Source: Solitalea longa
GTDB taxonomy: Bacteria > Bacteroidota > Bacteroidia > Sphingobacteriales > Sphingobacteriaceae
DNA length: 64,000 nt
Direction of reading: 5' to 3'
NCBI RefSeq assembly: GCF_002920915.1
Contig: NZ_PQVF01000011.1
Span: 308-64,307, forward strand
Shown here: positions 49,014-57,930 of the stretch, piece after piece
Position numbering within the stretch: the first letter of the stretch is position 1
Layout of the letters: each line of letters opens with the position of its first letter
Notes under the pieces: model-generated
What the model saw: only the letters and a program-made list of their open reading frames with translations
Told to the model about the DNA's origin: nothing
The model's database searches: none
Program-made: the position numbers and the translations under genes

Positions 49014-49598
49014 ATGAAAATACCGGATCATTTAAAGAATAATTGGAATGGGGTACTTTATCTCATTGGCATACTTGTGCTAATTTTATTATTTGCTCAA
49101 CTGAAATTTTCAGATAATAAAACCGCTCAAAATAATGCAGCAGAAGAAGAACCTATCGCCGGTATTCCTGTCCCTGCCGATACGACAACTCCACCTGCTC
49201 ATTTATTGCATGAAAAAATGATTACCTCGGAGCTTTGGACAAAGCTGGCGACTTTAACCTATAAAAAGGAAATTATCGACAATGAACAATGGACCATTCC
49301 TGTTTTCGCGCCGGAAGTAAAAGCGATGGAGGGGGAAACCATTACCTTGAAAGGGTATTTGATTCCGCTGGAAAAGGGCCTGCAACATCAGTTGTTCATG
49401 CTTTCAGTTTTACCGATAGACCAATGTTATTTTTGTGGAAAAACCCAAGGAGTTCCCGAAATGGTGGAAGTGAATATGAATAAATCGATTGCCTATACCA
49501 AAGAAGCGATCACCATAAAAGGCATATTACAATTGAACGAACGCGACGAAGAGCATTTTGCCATGATGCTAATGGGAGCAGAAATAGTCGATCAATAG
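49014..49598 (+). CDS. DUF3299-like membrane-anchored protein with CYFCG motif, copy 2
   Basis: A 194-residue paralogue from ATG 49014 (the frame opens with TTG three bases earlier). Instead of a cleaved signal it has an N-terminal TM anchor (NGVLYLIGILVLILLFAQLK). The domain carries TITLKGYLIPLEKGLQHQLF, LPIDQCYFCGKTQ and AITIKGILQLNERDEEHF. Twelve bases separate it from copy 1. The linker (AEEEPIAGIPVPADTTTPPA) is acidic and proline-rich. Confidence 0.78.
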   Translation: MKIPDHLKNNWNGVLYLIGILVLILLFAQLKFSDNKTAQNNAAEEEPIAGIPVPADTTTPPAHLLHEKMITSELWTKLATLTYKKEIIDNEQWTIPVFAPEVKAMEGETITLKGYLIPLEKGLQHQLFMLSVLPIDQCYFCGKTQGVPEMVEVNMNKSIAYTKEAITIKGILQLNERDEEHFAMMLMGAEIVDQ

Positions 49599-49634
49599 CC
49601 TGATTAAACCACCAAGCATTCCTTTATTTTGAAA

Positions 49635-50075
49635 ATGAAGAAACTTACAATTATTCCAATTCTATTACTGATATCCTATTTTTCTAAGGCTCAGCATACA
49701 GCCGATATGATAAAATCGCCGGTTTGGGATGTGATTGGCACCTTAAAAATAAACAAAGTAACTACGGATAAACAGGTAGCCGTTTTTTCAGCCCAGATAA
49801 AATCAATGGAAAACAAAAGGGTGACCTTACAAGGCTACATGATCCCGATTGAAGAAGGCATTAAACATAAGCGTTTCTTGCTCTCTACATTACCGGTAAA
49901 TCAGTGTTATTACTGCGGAAAAAATGGGGTTCCAATTATGATTGAGATTGAAATGGAGACACCTATTGATTTCTCCTATAAACCAATTGAAATTTCAGGG
50001 ATCTTTAAATTGAACTACAAGAACGCCGCCGAGAATATTCCAATTTGGTTGATAAACGCCACACAGGAAGATTAA
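49635..50075 (+). CDS. DUF3299-like exported protein with CYYCG motif, copy 3
   Basis: A 146-residue paralogue from ATG 49635 (a TTG lies six bases upstream). A signal peptide (LTIIPILLLISYFSKAQH) precedes the domain: VTLQGYMIPIEEGIKHKRFL, LPVNQCYYCGKNGV and KPIEISGIFKLNYKNA. Sequence is about as far from copy 1 as from copy 2, so duplication is old. Confidence 0.78.
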   Translation: MKKLTIIPILLLISYFSKAQHTADMIKSPVWDVIGTLKINKVTTDKQVAVFSAQIKSMENKRVTLQGYMIPIEEGIKHKRFLLSTLPVNQCYYCGKNGVPIMIEIEMETPIDFSYKPIEISGIFKLNYKNAAENIPIWLINATQED

Positions 50076-50081
50076 CAACAT

Positions 50082-50954
50082 TTACCACTTTGCTTGCTGT
50101 TCTTTAGTGCTGATCATTATTCCCATAATTTTTGTGGGCAATGGCAATCTGTCGAGATTCATTTTACGGTACCAACGTTTAGGAATTCCAGAGGTGTCCA
50201 TCACAAAGTCAATGCCTTCGGTATTTCTTACAATCAGGTTCTCTTCTTCCCATCTCGACTCTAAATAACCATAAGCAAGCACCAGGTCATCCAGTAACAT
50301 CCCAACCGAAATATCACGGTCAGTTTTAAAATAAGGGTGCTTCGCAATTATCTGACGAATAATACATACTGAATCACCGTCACACTCGGGGGTAATGAAT
50401 AAATACTGGCTGGTTTTATCAGTAGCTGTTACCTGGTATTGTTCGTACTTATTTTTTTGATCGTAAACATACACCTTATACACCCGATCTTTCGGGAATA
50501 TCTTCTTAATGGTGTCAACATTCATCCCAATTTTAAGTACCCCTACTGAGTTTATTTTGATAATATTAGGAGCCAGTTTTACAACCGCCGGTTTGGCTTT
50601 TGGGTCTGTTCCTGCCTTTTTAGGGTCAGTTGATTTGACTTTGGGATCTGTTTTCTTGCCGGTTGAAGTTCCTTTTTTAGTGGCAGTTGTTTTAGTATTT
50701 GCTACTTTTATCTTCGCAGCACTTGCCGAATCGAGTGTAGTTGGATCCGCTCCAACAACTTTCATCGAATCAACAACTATTGCTTTTTTAACAGAGTCGG
50801 TTTTTGTGGTTGTTTTTTTTGCAGCTGTTTTTGTGGTAGCTGCTGGTGTTTTTGCTGATGATTTAGGCTTTTGCTGAGCCATTACAACTCCTTGGCCCAT
50901 TAAAAAAACTACAATGAACGTGTATAAAAATAAATAGATCCCTTTCACCTTCAT
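50082..50954 (-). CDS. Exported protein of unknown function with Lys/Thr/Ala-rich linker
   Basis: A 290-residue protein from ATG 50954. A signal peptide (FLYTFIVVFLMGQGVVMAQQ) is followed by about 100 residues rich in K, T, A and P (TAAKKTTTKTDSVKKA, KKGTSTGKKTDPKVKST), which look like a flexible linker. The C-terminal 150 residues (IKINSVGVLKIGMNVDTIKK, YLFITPECDGDSVCIIRQI) form a compact domain with a Cys pair. I do not recognise it. It converges with the DUF3299-like cluster after 6 bp. Confidence 0.7.
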   Translation of the reverse strand: MKVKGIYLFLYTFIVVFLMGQGVVMAQQKPKSSAKTPAATTKTAAKKTTTKTDSVKKAIVVDSMKVVGADPTTLDSASAAKIKVANTKTTATKKGTSTGKKTDPKVKSTDPKKAGTDPKAKPAVVKLAPNIIKINSVGVLKIGMNVDTIKKIFPKDRVYKVYVYDQKNKYEQYQVTATDKTSQYLFITPECDGDSVCIIRQIIAKHPYFKTDRDISVGMLLDDLVLAYGYLESRWEEENLIVRNTEGIDFVMDTSGIPKRWYRKMNLDRLPLPTKIMGIMISTKEQQAKW

Positions 50955-51009
50955 TTCAACGCGCTTTTCAAAAATCATTCTTTAAAATTCCCTGTTACTA
51001 GTATTATAA

Positions 51010-51453
51010 TTAGTTTGAGCGTGACCAAATATCTGTTCTACCTATTATCGATACACCTATATACCCTCTCACATTCAGATTATTCTTATCCTTTAAAGTT
51101 AATTTACAGGAGTAAGTTTTACCACTTTTCGGATCGTAAATCGAACCATCAGCCCATTTAACGTCATCCGTATCATACTTAAACCCTTTCAATATCTCTA
51201 ATCCCATTAATAAACGGTTGCGCTGCGCTTCCTCCGGATTCTTAGTGTCCTTTTTATCCTGTCCGTTTGTTTCCTTAGGATTTTTTAGCCAAACCAATTT
51301 TCCATAGAACTCATTCCCTTTCTTAAAAATCTGAATTTTGGCATCTTTCTCCTGATTTAGCCAAATTCCCACAATCGCATCAGCTCCGCTTTGGGCAAAA
51401 CTTGCCATAGCAAAAAAACATGCTGTAACCGTTAATGCAATAAGTTTCTTCAT
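51010..51453 (-). CDS. DUF2147 exported protein
   Basis: A 147-residue protein with a signal peptide (LIALTVTACFFAMASFAQ) and a DUF2147 domain: GIWLNQEKDAKIQIFKKGNE at the start, LLMGLEILKGFKYDTDDVKW and DGSIYDPKSGKTYSCKLTLK, ending LNVRGYIGVSIIGRTDIWSR. The conserved WxxG-IYDPxxGKxY block and the C-terminal GRTxxW are characteristic. Function unknown; a small lipocalin-like barrel is likely. Confidence 0.9.
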   Translation of the reverse strand: MKKLIALTVTACFFAMASFAQSGADAIVGIWLNQEKDAKIQIFKKGNEFYGKLVWLKNPKETNGQDKKDTKNPEEAQRNRLLMGLEILKGFKYDTDDVKWADGSIYDPKSGKTYSCKLTLKDKNNLNVRGYIGVSIIGRTDIWSRSN

Positions 51454-51475
51454 AATAAGTTTAATTTATTGAATA

Positions 51476-51489
51476 AGTTTTGCAAAACT
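51476..51489. promoter_or_regulatory. 14-bp palindrome between divergent DUF2147 and peroxidase genes
   Basis: AGTTTTGCAAAACT is a perfect palindrome. TAGTTTTG (51490-51483, minus strand) fits the -7 box of the DUF2147 gene and lies within it. Another -7 box, TAATTTTG (51512-51519), serves the plus-strand gene. Its core TTTTGCAAAA is the same 10-mer found before the DeoR gene and the sugar-acid operon. Confidence 0.5.
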
Positions 51490-51539
51490 ATAATAAAACC
51501 CGACTGTTAAGTAATTTTGACAACAAAACGTATAACAAT

Positions 51540-52094
51540 ATGGAAACCTTAATGATAGTGTTAACCCTCTTTTTGGGGGCATGTAACTCAAAAGTGATTA
51601 GCAATGACGCAAATACACAGCCAAAAACTAGTTTTTACGACTTGCAATACACCTCTATTGATGGTCAGGTCATCGATTTTAAACAATATAAAGGCAAAAA
51701 GCTTTTAATTGTAAATACGGCTTCAGAATGTGGCTTTACCCCTCAATACAGCGATCTTGAAAAATTAAATGAGGAATATGGCACCAAAGTAGTGGTACTT
51801 GGATTCCCAGCCAATAATTTCGGAGGACAAGAGCCTGGCTCAAATACAGAGATTAAAGGCTTTTGCAAGAAAAACTACGGTGTTACATTCCAGCTGTTTG
51901 AAAAATCATCGGTAAAAGGTGATGATAAAAACGTTGTTTACCAGTGGTTGACGGATAAAAATAAAAACGGATGGAACGACCAGGAACCAACCTGGAACTT
52001 CTGTAAATATTTGATCAATGAGAAAGGCGAATTAGTTAAATTTTTCCCTTCAAAAATAAAACCGACCGATACCGAAATCATTTCGATGTTATAG
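51540..52094 (+). CDS. Glutathione peroxidase-family lipoprotein
   Basis: A 184-residue thiol peroxidase from ATG 51540. A short signal with a lipobox (LTLFLGAC) anchors it, although a basic n-region is missing. The peroxidatic Cys is in NTASECGFTPQYS, and the catalytic Gln and Trp/Asn are in GFPANNFGGQEPG and PTWNFCKYL. The second Cys in GSNTEIKGFCKKNYG serves as resolving cysteine, so it probably uses thioredoxin rather than glutathione. Divergent from DUF2147. Confidence 0.92.
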   Translation: METLMIVLTLFLGACNSKVISNDANTQPKTSFYDLQYTSIDGQVIDFKQYKGKKLLIVNTASECGFTPQYSDLEKLNEEYGTKVVVLGFPANNFGGQEPGSNTEIKGFCKKNYGVTFQLFEKSSVKGDDKNVVYQWLTDKNKNGWNDQEPTWNFCKYLINEKGELVKFFPSKIKPTDTEIISML

Positions 52095-52121
52095 AGTTTT
52101 TCTTTAAGAAAACTCCTAAAG

Positions 52122-52152
52122 CGCCTTTTTCAGTTTGAAAAAGGCGTTTTTT
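52122..52152 (+). terminator. Terminator of the peroxidase gene
   Basis: CGCCTTTTTCA (52122-52132) pairs with TGAAAAAGGCG (52136-52146), 3-nt loop, then TTTTTT. Confidence 0.9.
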
Positions 52153-52271
52153 CATTAAACCCAAAACCATTACTCCTGCTTTTGCTACTGTATTGTTACG
52201 CTTTTAAACGAATTGATATACAATAATAAGTGATAGCTTTACTATTACATATATCTAATTCTCAATACAAA

Positions 52272-53141
52272 ATGCAGAAGAAATCATTACTCATTGCAGC
52301 TTTTGTTTTAACAATGCTTAAAGTAAAGGCTCAATCTACCTCAATTCAAGAAATAAAGGGCTTTAATCATCCCGAAAGTGTTGTGCAGCATGGAAACTTT
52401 CTCTACGTTTCGGACATAGGCGAAAAAATGGAGCCGTCCCAAATAGATGGTGATGGATTTATTAGTAAAGTAAATTTTAAAAAGGGCAAAGTTGAAGAGT
52501 TAAAATTTATTACGGGTTTAAATGCCCCTAAAGGGAGCGCCTTTATTGACGATGTCTTATACATTGCAGATATCAATCGAGTAGTCGGCTACAACGTTAC
52601 TACCCGCCAAAACGTATTTGAACTGCCTGTAAGCGGATCGAAGTTTTTAAACGATGTGGAAGCGACCAAGGGGAAACTTTATGTTTCGGATACTGATTTA
52701 GGAAAAGTTTTTGAGCTTGATGTAAAGAGCAAAACCTATAAGCTGCTGGCTACTGAAATAATTCCTGGAGCTAACGGACTGAGTTATAGCGACAAAACCA
52801 CTAAGCTTTACTGTGTTGGCTTTAGTAACGACGGCCAAAATCCAAATGGCAACGTTTATGCAATTGACCTTTCGAGCCTGAAAACAGAAAAGATCTCTAA
52901 ATACGAGGGATATTTGGATGGCGCAGTACTAAAAAACAATAAGCTTTACATTTCTGATTGGAAAGCATTTGAGAAAAAAGGTGTATTGGCAGAAATTGAC
53001 CTTTCAAAAAATGAGGCCCATACCATTACCCTAGCTAACCTCATCAACGGCCCTGCTGATTTTACGGTAAGTACCGATGGAAGGTATTTCATAATTCCTG
53101 CTATGCTCGATGGAAGTATTCTGATTGAAAAAATTCAATAG
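52272..53141 (+). CDS. SMP-30/NHL-type beta-propeller exported protein
   Basis: A 289-residue protein from ATG 52272. A signal peptide (SLLIAAFVLTMLKVKAQ) is followed by repeated blade units such as FNHPESVVQHGNFLYVSDIG, FIDDVLYIADINRVVGYN, ATKGKLYVSDTDLGKVFELD and NKLYISDWKAF. These YVSD/YIAD repeats are typical of NHL or SMP-30/gluconolactonase-like propellers. Binding or lactonase function cannot be decided; the SMP-30 metal residues are not evident. Confidence 0.85.
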   Translation: MQKKSLLIAAFVLTMLKVKAQSTSIQEIKGFNHPESVVQHGNFLYVSDIGEKMEPSQIDGDGFISKVNFKKGKVEELKFITGLNAPKGSAFIDDVLYIADINRVVGYNVTTRQNVFELPVSGSKFLNDVEATKGKLYVSDTDLGKVFELDVKSKTYKLLATEIIPGANGLSYSDKTTKLYCVGFSNDGQNPNGNVYAIDLSSLKTEKISKYEGYLDGAVLKNNKLYISDWKAFEKKGVLAEIDLSKNEAHTITLANLINGPADFTVSTDGRYFIIPAMLDGSILIEKIQ

Positions 53142-53159
53142 TGACTATAAAACCTAAAA

Positions 53160-53204
53160 AAGTAAAACGGCGCGAATGGTTAACCCAATTGCGCCGTTTT
53201 ACTT
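53160..53204. terminator. Bidirectional terminator between the propeller gene and rpoN
   Basis: AGTAAAACGGCGC (53161-53173) pairs with GCGCCGTTTTACT (53191-53203) around a 17-nt loop, flanked by A and T-rich DNA. It lies between two converging genes. Confidence 0.85.
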
Positions 53205-53219
53205 GTTATAAACAGTTGC

Positions 53220-54695
53220 TTAAAGTTCTTTTCTTAATCGAGCTACTGGTATGTTCATTTGCTCGCGGTATTTAGCCACTGTACGTCGGGCAATATTATA
53301 TCCTTTGTCTTTTAGTATTTCAGCAAGCTTTTCATCAGCAAGCGGGCGTCGTTTATCTTCACCGCCAATACAATCTTCCAATATTTTCTTCACCTCACGG
53401 TTCGATACTTCTTCTCCACTCTCGGTTTGAATAGCCTCAGAGAAGAATGACTTAAGCAAAAAGGTGCCGAATTCGGTTTGAACGTATTTACTATTGGCCA
53501 CCCTCGAAACGGTGGAAATATCCATTCCGATCTGATCAGCAATATCTTTCAAGATCATTGGTTTAAGCTTACGCTCATCCCCTTCCTGAAAATAATCATA
53601 TTGATAATGCATAATGGCGTTCATCGTTTTGATCAACGTTTGCTGACGCTGCTTTATCGCATCAATAAACCATTTTGCCGAATCAAGTTTTTGTTTCACA
53701 AACTGAACCGCTTCCTTAAGTTTTTTATCCTTACTGGTTTGCTTGTCGTAAGTTTGAAACATCTCCTTATAATCACGGCTTACCCGGAGTTCAGGAGCAT
53801 TTCTTGAGTTCAGCGTAAGGATCAACACACCATCGTTATTAGCAATATGAAAATCAGGTATTACCTGCATTTGCTTAGTATTGCCGTCGGCGTTTGAATC
53901 ACCCGGTTTGGGATTGAGTTTCAATATTTCGTTTACAGCCGCCTTTAATTCTTCCGGAGATATACCTAGTGAACGTTCGAGCTTTTCATAATGCTTTTTG
54001 GTAAACTCATCAAGATAATTCTCTACAATTTCAATGGCCAGGTGCACCACCCTACTGTCCTGATCTTTTTTTCGTAATTGTATAAGCAGACATTCTTGCA
54101 AATCCCTGGCTCCAATTCCTGGTGGATCAAAACCTTGAATGACCTTTAACATCATTTCCACCTCATCCTCCGTCGCATCAACATTCTGCGAAAATGCCAG
54201 ATCATCAATTAAAGATAAAATCGGTCGGCGTAAATATCCGTCATCATCAAGACTACCAATAAGTTGTTGGGCTATTAAAAAATGACGATCATCGAGATCG
54301 ACCATATTAAGCTGAAACTGCAGCATTTCAAAAAAAGAACGTGACTCGGCATATGGCAATTCTTTTTTATCATCCTCATCATCCGAATCATAAGCCAAAG
54401 AAGTGGCATAATCCTTTTCATCGTCTTGTTGCAGGTAATCTTCTATACTAAATTCTTCCGATAGCTCAGTTTCACCTTCCTTGAAATCTTCTTTGTCGTC
54501 ATCGTCAAAATTGTACTCGTCCTTCTCCTCGTTATGGGCCATCAGACTTATGTCTTCTAAAGCAGGATTCTCTTCTAACTCTTCCTTAATTCGCGCATCC
54601 AGCATTACAGTAGGAATCTGCAACAACTTTATAAACTGAAGTTGTTGTGGAGATAGCTTCTGTAATAGTTTCTGCTGCAGGTTCTGTTTTAGCAT
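53220..54695 (-). CDS. rpoN: RNA polymerase sigma-54 factor
   Basis: Alternative sigma factor of 491 residues from ATG 54695; a TTG 24 bp upstream also opens the frame, but MLKQNLQQKLLQKLSPQQLQ is the family start. Region I (the Gln/Leu-rich N-terminus) is followed by an acidic region II with many Asp and Glu (NFDDDDKEDFKEGETELSEE), the core-binding domain, a helix-turn-helix (LKDIADQIGMDISTVSRVAN) and the RpoN box ARRTVAKYRE near the C-terminus. It needs AAA+ activators, none of which is encoded in this window. Confidence 0.95.
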   Translation of the reverse strand: MLKQNLQQKLLQKLSPQQLQFIKLLQIPTVMLDARIKEELEENPALEDISLMAHNEEKDEYNFDDDDKEDFKEGETELSEEFSIEDYLQQDDEKDYATSLAYDSDDEDDKKELPYAESRSFFEMLQFQLNMVDLDDRHFLIAQQLIGSLDDDGYLRRPILSLIDDLAFSQNVDATEDEVEMMLKVIQGFDPPGIGARDLQECLLIQLRKKDQDSRVVHLAIEIVENYLDEFTKKHYEKLERSLGISPEELKAAVNEILKLNPKPGDSNADGNTKQMQVIPDFHIANNDGVLILTLNSRNAPELRVSRDYKEMFQTYDKQTSKDKKLKEAVQFVKQKLDSAKWFIDAIKQRQQTLIKTMNAIMHYQYDYFQEGDERKLKPMILKDIADQIGMDISTVSRVANSKYVQTEFGTFLLKSFFSEAIQTESGEEVSNREVKKILEDCIGGEDKRRPLADEKLAEILKDKGYNIARRTVAKYREQMNIPVARLRKEL

Positions 54696-55080
54696 AGTTT
54701 CGGCATTGGCTTTTGACAAATGTAAATTGAAAAACGGAAATTTAATATGCTTTCCTTATTGTATCCCAATTAAAATAACTAACAAATCATCTAATAAACA
54801 AAAAACGAGACAATTAGGATTTGAATTGTGTTTCTGTAGCTTTTATTTTCCCAAAACAATATAACTAATATTCACTAATAGTTAATAATCAATCTTTTAA
54901 TAAAATATCTATTCAGGCATTCAATTGAATTTTATATAAAATTTAATTAAATTGAATAGTATGATATTCTAAACACTTTTAATTAATTTTAAATCATAAT
55001 AGTAAAGTGTTTGTTTTTTCCTTAAAAGCAAATAAATTGAAGTAGTTAACGAACCGTAATTTTAAATAACTTATACAGCT
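54696..55080. other. 385-bp AT-rich spacer between rpoN and mscL
   Basis: No coding sequence seen. It contains an inverted repeat (ATTCAATT near 54919 and AATTGAAT ending at 54957) around a TTTTATATAAAATTT-type AT core. I could not find a good -33/-7 pair for mscL. The AT content is above that of the rest of the window. Confidence 0.5.
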
Positions 55081-55500
55081 ATGGGTTTTATAAAAGAATT
55101 TAAAGAGTTTGCCATGAAAGGCAGTGTAATTGACCTTGCAGTAGGGGTGGTTATTGGAGGGGCATTTGGCAAAATTGTCACTTCTTTGGTTGACGATATC
55201 ATTATGCCGCCGATCGGATTTTTGCTAAAAGGAATTGACTTTAAAGATTTGAAATTACATCTTAAAGAGGCGGTGGTTGATGCATCAGGCAAGGTTACTG
55301 CACCTGAAGTAAGTATTAACATCGGCAACTTCATCCAGGTGTTAATTCAATTTATAATTATAGCTTTTGCCATATTTTTAGCCGTAAAAGCAATTAATAC
55401 TGTTCGTAAAAAAGAAGAGGTTCCTGCAGCTCCAACGCCTCCTCCTCCAACTGAAACATTGCTTGTTGAAATAAGAGATTTACTTAAAAACAGATCATGA
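55081..55500 (+). CDS. mscL: Large-conductance mechanosensitive channel
   Basis: A 139-residue inner-membrane channel that opens on hypo-osmotic shock. The N-terminal amphipathic helix and TM1 ([40 protein letters not shown]) and TM2 ([20 protein letters not shown]) are well conserved. The periplasmic loop ([19 protein letters not shown]) is of normal size. The C-terminal helix ends in [17 protein letters not shown] after a Pro-rich hinge. Confidence 0.96.
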   Translation: MGFIKEFKEFAMKGSVIDLAVGVVIGGAFGKIVTSLVDDIIMPPIGFLLKGIDFKDLKLHLKEAVVDASGKVTAPEVSINIGNFIQVLIQFIIIAFAIFLAVKAINTVRKKEEVPAAPTPPPPTETLLVEIRDLLKNRS

Positions 55501-55506
55501 TATTAT

Positions 55507-55540
55507 AAATAAGCCGGTTTAGTATCGGCTTATTTAGTTT
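55507..55540 (+). terminator. Terminator of mscL
   Basis: AAATAAGCCG (55507-55516) pairs with CGGCTTATTT (55526-55535), 9-nt loop, followed by a short T-rich stretch. Confidence 0.7.
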
Positions 55541-55628
55541 ATTATACAAAACCTGTGACCATTTATCGCTTATATTTTTACATTTCCACCACTTAGTCCG
55601 GTAATTAAATTCTTTTATTTTTGCCGGC

Positions 55629-56561
55629 ATGCAAAAACCGGTTATTTTTTTAACTATTGTTTTACTTATCTGCGTAAAAGCTTTCGGCCAGGAAACTGAT
55701 TCAATTCCCAAATGGACAATTGACGGAACCAATACCTTTTTGTTTAGTCAGGCTGGCTTCAATAACTGGGCTGCCGGCGGACAGAATGCTTTAACCTTTA
55801 TTGCCGGCTTTAAATTAACAGCCAATAAAGTAACCGAAAAAGGCAGATGGGAAACCATTTTTGATTCGGCCTTTGGCACTCAACAAATCGAAGATAAAGA
55901 ATACCGAAAAACGGAGGACAGGTTTGAGTTAAACTCAAAATACGGTATAAAAGCCTCGGATAAGCTTTTCGCCACTTTTTTAGTTTCAATACGAAGCCAA
56001 TTTGTGGTAGGTCACAAATACTCCGATAACGGTGCTCCAACAAAAGTTTCTGATTTCTTATCACCGGGTTATATTACCGCATCTGTAGGATTGGATTATA
56101 AACCGTACGAAGGACTTTCCTTATTTATCTCTCCTGTTGCATCCCGAAACACCATTGTTTTAGATCAGGAACTGGCCGACAAAGGAGCCTATGGGGTTAC
56201 AAAAGCCGTTTATGATGATCAGGGTAACCTGATAAAAAGCGGTAGTAATTATTACCAACAAGTGGGTTTGAGTTCGAGCTTTAGATATGGCGGCAAATTA
56301 TTCGAAAACGTAAACCTTACTACCAAGCTCGATCTGTTTAGTACTTATGAAAATTTAAATGCAATTGACGCTTATTGGGAGGCCCTATTTGATTGTAAGA
56401 TCAACCGTTTTTTAACCGCTAACCTTTCAACAGGATTAATATACGATCAGAAAGTATTGATCAAGAAAATTGAAGATGTAAACGGTGTGCCTACAGAAGT
56501 TAGCAGACCCCGTATTCAATTTAAAGAAATTATAAGCCTTGGACTTAAGTTTATCTATTAA
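55629..56561 (+). CDS. DUF3078 exported protein
   Basis: A 310-residue outer-membrane-like protein. A signal peptide (VIFLTIVLLICVKAFGQ) is followed by the DUF3078 hallmark TFLFSQAGFNNWAAGGQNAL, then alternating strands (FKLTANKVTEKGRWETIFDS, FATFLVSIRSQFVVGHKY) and a C-terminal LGLKFIY. The last residues are aromatic, as in outer-membrane barrels. TATTTTTG (55616-55623), a -7-like box, is only 5 bp before the ATG, so transcription may begin close to the start codon. Function unknown. Confidence 0.88.
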   Translation: MQKPVIFLTIVLLICVKAFGQETDSIPKWTIDGTNTFLFSQAGFNNWAAGGQNALTFIAGFKLTANKVTEKGRWETIFDSAFGTQQIEDKEYRKTEDRFELNSKYGIKASDKLFATFLVSIRSQFVVGHKYSDNGAPTKVSDFLSPGYITASVGLDYKPYEGLSLFISPVASRNTIVLDQELADKGAYGVTKAVYDDQGNLIKSGSNYYQQVGLSSSFRYGGKLFENVNLTTKLDLFSTYENLNAIDAYWEALFDCKINRFLTANLSTGLIYDQKVLIKKIEDVNGVPTEVSRPRIQFKEIISLGLKFIY

Positions 56562-56579
56562 TACTTATCCCTTTTAATT

Positions 56580-57479
56580 TTAAAAAGATCGCTTGACCTT
56601 CGGATCTGTAATAATTACGAAATCGGCAAGGTTTAAATATTTGGCAAAATCAGGGTTATCAAAAGAATCATCCGAAAAACAACTAATGGTCATTACGCTG
56701 ACACCTGCTTTCTTTAACCGATAGCAGGTTCCAAGGTATTCGTCACTATGAAATCGACCATTTAGTTGAAGTATTTTATAGTCTTTCTTCTTACGCAGAA
56801 AAGTTGATATAGCATCAGCCATGGTAGCATCCCATAAATTTTGCGACTGATAAATTTGTAAGCCTGGTATTGTATGGTCTCCCATGGTTTGTAAAAATTT
56901 ATCATAGTAAGCACCGGTTAATGTATCAATTGGCAACCCCGGAAGCCATTTCTTCGCATCATCACTTAAATAATTTAAGGAACCAAGACCCAATCTTGTA
57001 ACGCGGTTTACATATCGTGCTGGTGCATTAGCAGCAATTACCTTTAGGTTCTTCTCTTTGGCAAACTCAACCAAAGGTTTATAGTCACTGTAATTCTTCC
57101 AGCAACGAGCCTCAGTAATAAAATTCTTCTCCTTAATTAATCCGCTTAGGTATTCATCTAAAACAAGCTGAACATCACGTTCAAACATTTCCATTGATAA
57201 GGCCAGTTTTGAACCGTAGGCACCGTTTAATTCCTTTAAAATGCTTAATTCAAGAAAATGTCCCACCGAATCATTATGTTCTTCACCGAACTGAACAACC
57301 TGAAATTTATTTGCATATTTTATCACCTGAGCCAGATCAACTTGTTTTCGATCCTTAACGGAGTAAATTTTATACTTATTCTCAATCATTTGAGCATTTA
57401 TATTAAAGGGTAACAGTTGAATACAAAAGCAAACAATGGCTGTTTTAACTAACAAGTGTAAGCGTTGATTATCAAACAT
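56580..57479 (-). CDS. ChaN-family haem-binding-like protein
   Basis: A 299-residue exported protein of the ChaN/TraB-Tiki-like group. The signal segment (TAIVCFCIQLLPFNINAQ) precedes FQVVQFGEEHNDSVGHFLEL (GEEH motif), LALSMEMFERDVQLVLDEYL and LKVIAANAPARYVNRVTR. These three blocks match E. coli ChaN, an iron-regulated lipoprotein that binds haem as a dimer. No lipobox is seen here. It stands alone and converges with the DUF3078 gene. Confidence 0.85.
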   Translation of the reverse strand: MFDNQRLHLLVKTAIVCFCIQLLPFNINAQMIENKYKIYSVKDRKQVDLAQVIKYANKFQVVQFGEEHNDSVGHFLELSILKELNGAYGSKLALSMEMFERDVQLVLDEYLSGLIKEKNFITEARCWKNYSDYKPLVEFAKEKNLKVIAANAPARYVNRVTRLGLGSLNYLSDDAKKWLPGLPIDTLTGAYYDKFLQTMGDHTIPGLQIYQSQNLWDATMADAISTFLRKKKDYKILQLNGRFHSDEYLGTCYRLKKAGVSVMTISCFSDDSFDNPDFAKYLNLADFVIITDPKVKRSF

Positions 57480-57607
57480 AAATTCAATTAATAAAGAAAT
57501 TCCAAAACGATAAAATAGTCATTATTTAGCAAGCCCGGCCACTTATTTAATGATAAAAAGCTGTTAATTTGATTGATATAGAAACCTAAAAGATTTCTAA
57601 ATTTCAT

Positions 57608-57638
57608 TTTGATATAAAAAAAAACAACTCTATATTTG
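57608..57638 (+). promoter_or_regulatory. Promoter of rpmH-rnpA-yidD
   Basis: TTTG (57608-57611), 19-bp spacer with an A tract, TATATTTG (57631-57638): an almost perfect Bacteroidota promoter, as expected for a ribosomal protein gene. It is 45 bp before the rpmH ATG, leaving a leader of about 35 nt. Confidence 0.85.
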
Positions 57639-57682
57639 CAGCCCTGTTAAAGTAGTTTATAAACAGCAAAGAATATAACGAG

Positions 57683-57841
57683 ATGAAAAGAACATACCAA
57701 CCATCAAGACGTAAAAGAAGCAACAAGCATGGCTTCCGCGAAAGAATGGCTTCTGCAAACGGCCGTCGCGTATTAGCCTCACGTCGTGCAAAAGGCAGAA
57801 GAAAACTTACTGTATCTGACGAAAAAAGACATAAAGCTTAA
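57683..57841 (+). CDS. rpmH: 50S ribosomal protein L34
   Basis: A 52-residue protein too short for usual ORF cut-offs. It begins [20 protein letters not shown] and ends [16 protein letters not shown], matching L34 along its full length; very basic, binds 23S rRNA. A strong promoter lies upstream. The rpmH-rnpA order is the classical one of the replication-origin region, although dnaA is not in this window. Confidence 0.98.
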   Translation: MKRTYQPSRRKRSNKHGFRERMASANGRRVLASRRAKGRRKLTVSDEKRHKA

Positions 57842-57930
57842 TTGATTTAGGCCTGATGGCTTAATTGAGCCGGTGAGTATATTTGGATTTGCCATTTTAG
57901 TCCACTAAAAAATCCGGTTTCAAATTATCA

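Noticed and set aside
54696-54719. TTG start of rpoN, 8 residues upstream
   Set aside because: ATG at 54695 gives the conserved sigma-54 start MLKQ; the extra residues are not typical.
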